A stretch of DNA of 34,252 bases from an uncultured Saprospiraceae bacterium. Its GTDB lineage: Bacteria > Bacteroidota > Bacteroidia > Chitinophagales > Saprospiraceae. The stretch spans positions 1 to 34,252 of the forward strand of contig CALLVC010000196.1 in NCBI GenBank assembly GCA_938010785.1, read 5' to 3'. Positions within the stretch are counted from its first letter, which is position 1. Every line of letters starts with the position of its first letter. The notes beneath the pieces were generated by a model. The model saw only the letters and a list, made by a program, of their open reading frames with translations. It was not told the DNA's origin and searched no databases. The translations under genes and the position numbers were made by a program. Positions 33,305-34,252 of this stretch are shown here, in pieces.

Positions 33305-34252
33305 ATGAATTATAACACAAAAGAATCTTATACTTACGATGCCATTGTCATTGGTTCAGGCATCAGCGGCGGATATGCGGCAATGGAATTGTGTAAAAAA
33401 GGCTATAAAACCATAGTGCTAGAAAGAGGGCGAATGGTCAAGCATGGGGATTATCCAACTGCGGGTTTTGACCCTTGGGATTTGCCAAACAATAATCGAG
33501 TGGCCGCAGAAGAAGTTGCCAATGATTATTTCCAACAAAACAGATTGAGTTGGTGGGTCCGAGAAGACCACAAACATTTTATCAATAAAGACAGTGATTA
33601 TTCTTACGATGAAGTCAATCGGTTTGATTGGATTCGTGGGCATCACGTCGGTGGACGGTCCATTATGTGGGGACGTCAATGCTACCGATGGAGTGATTTA
33701 GATTTTGAAGCAAATTTAAAGGATGGGATTGCAGTAGATTGGCCGATTCGCTATAAGGACATTGCACCTTGGTACGATTATGTAGAAACATTTGTCGGCG
33801 TAAGTGGGCAAAAAGAAGGGCTAAAGCAAATTCCAGATGGTAAATTTCTGAAACCTTGGCCGTTAAATTGTGCGGAGCAACATCTTAGAAAAACGGTTAG
33901 TGCAGCATATCCAGATAGACTGGTAACGCCTTCTCGTTTGGCGAACTTATCAGAATATAATCCGGATGTGCATTTAGGAACAAGAGGAAAATGTCAAAAC
34001 CGAGCAAGATGTGTGCGAGGTTGTCCTTTTGGTGGCTACTTTAGTAGTTTGTCTGCTACCCTACCCGTTGCGGAGGCTACAGGTAATATGCACCTTCGTC
34101 CAGATAGCATCGTGCACGAAATTATATTTGATAAAAAAACGGGTAAAGCCAGTGGTGTTCGAGTAAAAGACCGTTTGACAGGCGAGGATATAGAGTTCCA
34201 TGCAAGAATTATTTTCTGTAATGCTAGCACGATTGCTTCCACTGCGATTTTA
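33305..34252 (+). CDS. GMC-family FAD oxidoreductase with C-x5-C-x3-C motif (3' truncated)
   Basis: Catalytic subunit of a flavin dehydrogenase; 316 residues are visible and the frame is open to the window end. It has no signal peptide. The FAD Rossmann loop GSGISGG is at 17-23, followed by VLERGR, and the second GMC signature HHVGGRSIMWGR is near residue 116. GKCQNRARCVRGCPFGG contains Cys230, Cys236 and Cys240, spaced C-x5-C-x3-C as in the [3Fe-4S] cluster of Burkholderia FAD-glucose dehydrogenase. The Tat-exported small subunit is encoded just upstream. Probable substrate is a sugar or glycoside oxidised in the periplasm, as in glucoside 3-dehydrogenases; the catalytic C-terminal domain is missing, so this is open. 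A cytochrome c partner may lie beyond the edge. Confidence 0.9.
   Translation, partial: MNYNTKESYTYDAIVIGSGISGGYAAMELCKKGYKTIVLERGRMVKHGDYPTAGFDPWDLPNNNRVAAEEVANDYFQQNRLSWWVREDHKHFINKDSDYSYDEVNRFDWIRGHHVGGRSIMWGRQCYRWSDLDFEANLKDGIAVDWPIRYKDIAPWYDYVETFVGVSGQKEGLKQIPDGKFLKPWPLNCAEQHLRKTVSAAYPDRLVTPSRLANLSEYNPDVHLGTRGKCQNRARCVRGCPFGGYFSSLSATLPVAEATGNMHLRPDSIVHEIIFDKKTGKASGVRVKDRLTGEDIEFHARIIFCNASTIASTAIL

Overview
The window looks like chromosomal DNA of a member of the Bacteroidota, most likely an environmental Saprospiria-type organism (inference). The grounds are AT-rich DNA, starts without Shine-Dalgarno sequences, two giant secreted proteins ending in the gliding-associated type B sorting domain of the type IX secretion system (T9SS), SprB-type repeats, and bacterial sphingolipid genes. 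No transposase, phage gene, tRNA, rRNA or CRISPR array was seen. Both edges cut genes: a fatty-acid-hydroxylase-like gene on the left and a GMC oxidoreductase on the right.

Positions 1-10511, plus strand, read as a membrane-lipid locus. In order: the end of a fatty acid hydroxylase; a PL7 alginate-lyase-like lipoprotein and a small unknown membrane protein (both apparently unrelated to lipids); an AUR1-like PAP2 protein; serine palmitoyltransferase; a GNAT-fold protein resembling bacterial ceramide synthase; a small ferric-reductase-like haem membrane protein; an SDR resembling the ceramide-pathway reductase CerR; myo-inositol-3-phosphate synthase; and a PfkB kinase that may be an inositol kinase. 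Together these could make a hydroxylated inositol-phosphoceramide: SPT makes 3-oxo-sphinganine, the GNAT and SDR proteins turn it into ceramide, the hydroxylase modifies it, Ino1 supplies inositol phosphate, and the PAP2 protein adds the phosphoinositol head. No phosphatidylinositol synthase lies in the window. This assembled pathway is the main discovery candidate.

Positions 10488-15160, minus strand, hold a UbiA-like membrane protein whose tail overlaps the kinase gene, a lone cytochrome oxidase subunit III and the protease SppA. They are separated by two long gene-free stretches rich in hairpins, one of which contains a MITE-like element bounded by 12-bp direct repeats.

Positions 15802-28955 hold two very large T9SS cargo proteins (1600 and 1449 residues) with related C-terminal modules. 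Between them, on the opposite strand, is an 1129-residue exported protein that I do not recognise.

Positions 29369-34252 hold a zinc metalloprotease, an almost perfect 289-bp tandem duplication carrying a strong hairpin, and a Tat-exported two-subunit oxidoreductase. The latter is a gluconate-2-dehydrogenase-subunit-3-like lipoprotein plus a GMC flavoprotein with a C-x5-C-x3-C motif.

A further theme is intergenic decoration. Short seven-base degenerate repeats, often as inverted pairs starting right after a stop codon, occur at least seven times, along with REP-like hairpins and MITE-like elements.
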